Assembly: GCA_024639885.1 (NCBI GenBank)
Contig: JAHEGD010000008.1
Span: 1-37,087, forward strand
Direction: 5' to 3'
Source of the DNA: Porticoccaceae bacterium
GTDB taxonomy: Bacteria > Pseudomonadota > Gammaproteobacteria > Pseudomonadales > Porticoccaceae
Length of the DNA: 37,087 bases
Positions 34,547 to 37,087 of this stretch are shown one piece after another (position 1 is the stretch's first letter; every line of letters starts with the position of its first letter). The notes below the pieces were generated by a model. The model did not search any database. It saw nothing but the letters and a program-made list of their open reading frames with translations, and had not been told where the DNA came from. Position numbers and translations under genes: made by a program.

Positions 34547-34562
34547 TATGATTCGCATGATA
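34547..34562. promoter_or_regulatory. Imperfect palindrome upstream of the XRE gene
   Basis: TATgAT-TCGC-ATgATA is symmetric except for one position in each arm. It lies about 22 bp upstream of the XRE start and overlaps a minus-strand TATCAT that could be a -10. Possible autoregulatory site. Confidence 0.3.
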
Positions 34563-34586
34563 GCACTCAAATGAAGATTTTTAGGG

Positions 34587-34613
34587 AAACAAAAAGCCCG
34601 CTCAAGGCGGGCT
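34587..34613 (-). terminator. Intrinsic terminator of the CsgG-like gene cluster
   Basis: Seven perfect pairs AGCCCGC (34595-34601) and GCGGGCT (34607-34613) with a 5-nt loop are followed on the minus strand by TTTTTGTTT. It closes the transcript of the CsgG-like genes and the decayed lipoprotein gene, and separates them from the XRE gene. Confidence 0.85.
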
Positions 34614-34642
34614 CTTAACGCAATAACTCGGCCCAAAAGCCA

Positions 34643-35098
34643 CTACTCTGCGAGCTGGTTAACCGCATCTTCCTTAACGCTCTTACGGATAACACCTGAA
34701 TCACCATCGGTGCCGACTTCAGGGTGATAGACGCCAAACGGCATTGTCGTGACAGCTACTGCATTGACGCGGTAAGCAATCGGTAGATAGTCAGTCATAG
34801 CAGTAGTCACGGCAGTCTTTATAATATCTACTAGTAAGAAACCGCTTGACTGCCCTGCAGTGTCAACAACCTGCCTCGCCTTGTATGACCACAACACCTC
34901 GTCAGTGGTTGTGGACCTCAACACTTAGCCAACCCCGACGCTGAAGTTAGCAGCTAGAACAACGAATATTGAAAGACTATCGAGATCTGGACAGCCAATA
35001 CAACAAGATGGTTACGATCGAGATGACTGAGGCCGAGCCACAGCTATCAAAGGTGAGGCAGCAACAACCTCTGCAGCCCCCTTATTACAAGGCGCATG
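34643..35098 (-). pseudogene. Remnant of a DUF799/GNA1162-type lipoprotein gene
   Basis: The open part (34643-34924) encodes 93 residues starting with GTG right after an in-frame TAA (34925-34927). Its text (LRSTTTDEVLWSYKAR, GFLLVDIIKTAVTTAM, FGVYHPEVG) matches the C-terminal third of DUF799 lipoproteins (recalled pattern LVDLRTGKTLWEG, LVGALV, LYGPY.P). In the same frame upstream of the stop, the reading IFVVLAANFSVGVG continues the expected beta-strand pattern, and another frame gives VISIVTILLYW. No signal peptide or lipobox remains in frame, though an ATG at 35098 opens a short MRLVIRGLQRLLLPHL reading that overlaps the CsgG-like stop. The family is about 215 residues, and its genes often follow csgG-like and DUF4810 genes. 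Stop codon, frame change and missing N-terminus suggest decay. Confidence 0.6.
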
Positions 35099-36050
35099 CA
35101 ACGGCTTTCTTCTCAGACGCCTTGTCACACTTAGAGCCTTCTTTTTTACATGACTTTTTCATTGTCTTAATTGCGCGTCTACATGACTTGATCATCTTAT
35201 CAGCCGACTTTTGTGCTTTCTTTGACAATCGGTTAGCCACATCTCCGCGGCTGAGCTTACCATTTTGCAATACAATCTCGGCGATAGAAAACTTGGGCCG
35301 CAGCTTAGTCACCTTGATCACAGCCCTCAATTCTTCTTCTGCGCCGATAATTTCTCCGGTGTCTGGATCCTCAAAACCCTCTCCCAAAGAAACTACTTTT
35401 AGTAACTCGCCCATATTCAAGAAGCCTTCACCATAATTTAGATAAACCTCATCCGAGGAAACTTTAGCCAGCTTCACCGGAAAAAGACTCTGAGTCAGCT
35501 TTTCGGCAAGATCACGCGCAGTGCTAGCAGTAAGATTATCGAATGCAGATATACCAATTCCTCGGCAAGGATCAGACTCTGCATCAGCAGTATTCACCTG
35601 GTCATCTTGCTGCAAGGTTTCACTAAGACGGATTTCACCTGTAGTTACATCCACCACACGGATATCAATGCCTAGAATTGCTTCACAGGCGGTCATGATA
35701 AATAGATTTTTTGCTTCGAGACCTAGCTGTGTTACTCGTCCGTAAATCAAATAATCAACGCCGTCAAAGCCACCTATCTGACCGGACCCAGCTACTAACC
35801 CATCCGCACCCATACCCTGCTCCGCTAGCAACTGATCAAGACGCCCGCGCTCCATCAAAGAAAACTTCTGGGTTTTCGACAGAGCTGTCTCAATTGCAGT
35901 CTGAATATTTCGCGTATCGTAGTTGTTAAAAGAACTTTCAAAGGTTCCCACAGCAACGACTGGCTTGCTACTCTCAGCCAGAACCCATGTCGAGCTCAAA
36001 GCGAGACACACACTAAAACCAAACATCAAAACTCTCATAATATTTTTCAT
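35085..36050 (-). CDS. CsgG-like exported protein with Cys/Lys-rich tail
   Basis: Exported protein of 321 residues with a signal peptide (about 1-25, cleavage near VLA-ES) and no lipobox, unlike curli CsgG. The CsgG-type core runs about 28-195: VVAVGTFES, AIETALSKTQKFSLMERGRLDQLLAEQG, GVDYLIYGRVTQLG, IDIRVVDVTTGEI and ARDLAEKLTQSLFP. A second module (about 200-262: VYLNYGEGFLNMGELLKVV, DPDTGEIIGAEEE, FSIAEIV) resembles the C-terminal domain of FlgT. The tail is Lys-rich with four Cys (290, 301, 308, 319) in a CX10C-X6-CX10C pattern. It follows its paralogue by 12 bp and is AT-rich. It may be an outer-membrane-linked or periplasmic assembly factor; function is unknown. Confidence 0.82.
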   Translation of the reverse strand: MKNIMRVLMFGFSVCLALSSTWVLAESSKPVVAVGTFESSFNNYDTRNIQTAIETALSKTQKFSLMERGRLDQLLAEQGMGADGLVAGSGQIGGFDGVDYLIYGRVTQLGLEAKNLFIMTACEAILGIDIRVVDVTTGEIRLSETLQQDDQVNTADAESDPCRGIGISAFDNLTASTARDLAEKLTQSLFPVKLAKVSSDEVYLNYGEGFLNMGELLKVVSLGEGFEDPDTGEIIGAEEELRAVIKVTKLRPKFSIAEIVLQNGKLSRGDVANRLSKKAQKSADKMIKSCRRAIKTMKKSCKKEGSKCDKASEKKAVACAL

Positions 36051-36062
36051 CTTAATTCCTTT

Positions 36063-36992
36063 TTAAATTTTTCGGCCGCGCTTTTGACCAGGTTTACCGT
36101 TTGACGAAGTATTTTCGGATGCTTTGGTTTTAATTCTGATCAAGCTACCTTTTGATGGAGGACTGCCAGACCGCAGTTTTGCCTTACTGAACTTGGCGGT
36201 CACCTGAGTAACTTCTAATTCACCTTCAAACTCTTCCTCCGCGCCTAAGTTTATGCCGGTAGCTTCATCAATCAACTCTTCACCAGGCTTATAAGCATTG
36301 ACTACATCGCCTTGATCCAATATTGCACTACCGTAGTTGAGGTAAATAGTTGTCCCACCCTTAACTACTTCTATTGGAAAAATGCTAGTTGCAATTAATG
36401 CAGCAACCTTCTTTGCCGCGATTCGCTGTATATCGGACAATGGATCTGCCGCACCATTTGTTGATGCATAACCCCCCGTTGCCATACCGCCGGCCGACTT
36501 GTGCTCCACAGAGACAGTCTCAGCCTTACGCACTTCACCAGTAGAGGCATCCACTACCTTGATATCGGCGCTGAACTCCGTTAGAAGTGAGGCCGTCGCA
36601 AAATTTCCCGTGGCCATAGTCTTTTTACGCTGGCCAAGCTTCGTGATAGCACCGTAAACCAAGTAATCGACGCCACTGACATTGAATCCCCCGCCGGCAG
36701 TCTTTCCGTCACCAAACTCATTATTTAATCCCTGCTCACCCAAAATCTCATCGACTCGGTTACGCTCAATAATTTTAAAACGCCCCACCTGAGCCATCTG
36801 TGTCTCAAGCATGGTCTGGAAGTTATCCTGCTTCGCATTCACACGTGACCCTGAATAATTATCATTCACCGGCGCTTTTATTGTTGTGATACCGATCACG
36901 GGCAAATCAGGCTCTGCCATAGCGACATTACTTAAGACCCACAACACAAAGCACACCACCAGGCCTTGCGCCTTTAAAAGTGTTCTATACAT
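36063..36992 (-). CDS. CsgG-like exported protein (paralogue)
   Basis: Exported protein of 309 residues with a signal peptide (about 1-26, cleavage near AMA-EP) and no lipobox. The CsgG-type core is evident: VIGITTIKAPV, FQTMLETQMAQVGRFKIIERNRVDEILGEQG, GVDYLVYGAITKLG, ADIKVVDASTGEVRKAE and KVAALIATSIFPIEVV. A FlgT-C-like module follows (IYLNYGSAILDQGDVVNAYKPGEELIDEATGINLGAEEE, then FSKAKL). Its tail is basic (GKPGQKRGRKI) without Cys. The ATG at 36992 is chosen for GGAG about 8 nt upstream; an ATG 11 codons earlier would place the ribosome site inside the gene. First gene of the AT-rich cluster; its promoter probably lies beyond 37025. Confidence 0.82.
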   Translation of the reverse strand: MYRTLLKAQGLVVCFVLWVLSNVAMAEPDLPVIGITTIKAPVNDNYSGSRVNAKQDNFQTMLETQMAQVGRFKIIERNRVDEILGEQGLNNEFGDGKTAGGGFNVSGVDYLVYGAITKLGQRKKTMATGNFATASLLTEFSADIKVVDASTGEVRKAETVSVEHKSAGGMATGGYASTNGAADPLSDIQRIAAKKVAALIATSIFPIEVVKGGTTIYLNYGSAILDQGDVVNAYKPGEELIDEATGINLGAEEEFEGELEVTQVTAKFSKAKLRSGSPPSKGSLIRIKTKASENTSSNGKPGQKRGRKI

Positions 36993-37087
36993 TAGACTTT
37001 CTCCGTCACAATGAGTTTTAGTCATGATTAATGCTACACCATCTGTAGCTTACAACAGCTCTTGACCTTTCCCCCAAGTTACTACGC

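Noticed and set aside
34643-34924. Intact small gene of 93 codons
   Set aside because: It starts immediately after an in-frame stop, lacks a ribosome site and signal peptide, and matches only the C-terminal part of a longer lipoprotein family, so a remnant is more likely.
34969-35436. Plus-strand frame of 155 codons opposite the CsgG-like gene
   Set aside because: No ribosome site or family likeness; it is antisense to a gene with a clear signal peptide and domain pattern.
35085-36992. Curli secretion locus
   Set aside because: No CsgA/B repeats, CsgE or CsgF are visible, and the CsgG-like proteins lack the lipobox needed for the curli channel.

Overview
The window looks like a chromosomal segment of a high-GC, Gram-negative gammaproteobacterium. 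Support comes from the conserved block tRNA-fMet, rimP, nusA, infB, rbfA, truB, rpsO, pnp; a DjlA-type co-chaperone; a TonB-dependent receptor; and CsgG-like secreted proteins. The fatty-acid-type catabolic cargo with a TonB receptor recalls marine oligotroph lineages such as Halieaceae or Spongiibacteraceae, but that placement is inference.

Region 1 (1-9500, minus strand): the translation and RNA-decay operon, read right to left. A near-consensus promoter (9463-9491) drives initiator tRNA. A leader with three terminator-like hairpins follows, then rimP-nusA-infB-rbfA-truB-rpsO-pnp, ending in a strong terminator (174-209). The pnp leader has a long hairpin placed like the RNase III/PNPase autoregulation site of Escherichia coli. 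Left of the terminator a second strong promoter with the same G+C-rich discriminator points out of the window.

Region 2 (9500-14800): djlA, a Baeyer-Villiger-type monooxygenase, a one-domain asparaginase, a GntR/HutC regulator, a flavin reductase and an HSL-type alpha/beta hydrolase.

Region 3 (14800-20200): a four-gene minus-strand beta-oxidation operon (acyl-CoA dehydrogenase of about 600 residues, MaoC hydratase, MFE-2-like dehydrogenase, thiolase), divergent from a TetR regulator. The control region of about 320 bp carries several inverted repeats.

Region 4 (20200-34540): a catabolic locus arranged around a divergent promoter region at 29361-29808. To the left run a TonB-dependent receptor, a GPH-type symporter, an acetoacetate-decarboxylase-like protein, a 3-hydroxyacyl-CoA dehydrogenase with a duplicated C-terminal domain, an acyl-CoA synthetase and an MFS transporter. 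To the right run an SDR, a second GPH symporter and a second acyl-CoA synthetase, closed by a convergent XRE/MmyB-type regulator. Regions 3 and 4 together supply outer-membrane uptake, inner-membrane transport, CoA activation and both stereochemical versions of beta-oxidation. The natural substrate is unknown; a hydrophobic or branched/cyclic carboxylic acid is the most economical guess.

Region 5 (34540-37087): visibly more AT-rich, with two CsgG-like exported proteins and the remains of a DUF799/GNA1162-type lipoprotein gene. One CsgG-like protein ends in a Lys-rich tail with four cysteines in mirror-symmetric spacing (CX10C-X6-CX10C), the least familiar protein feature in the window. No CRISPR array, insertion sequence, rRNA gene or prophage was seen.
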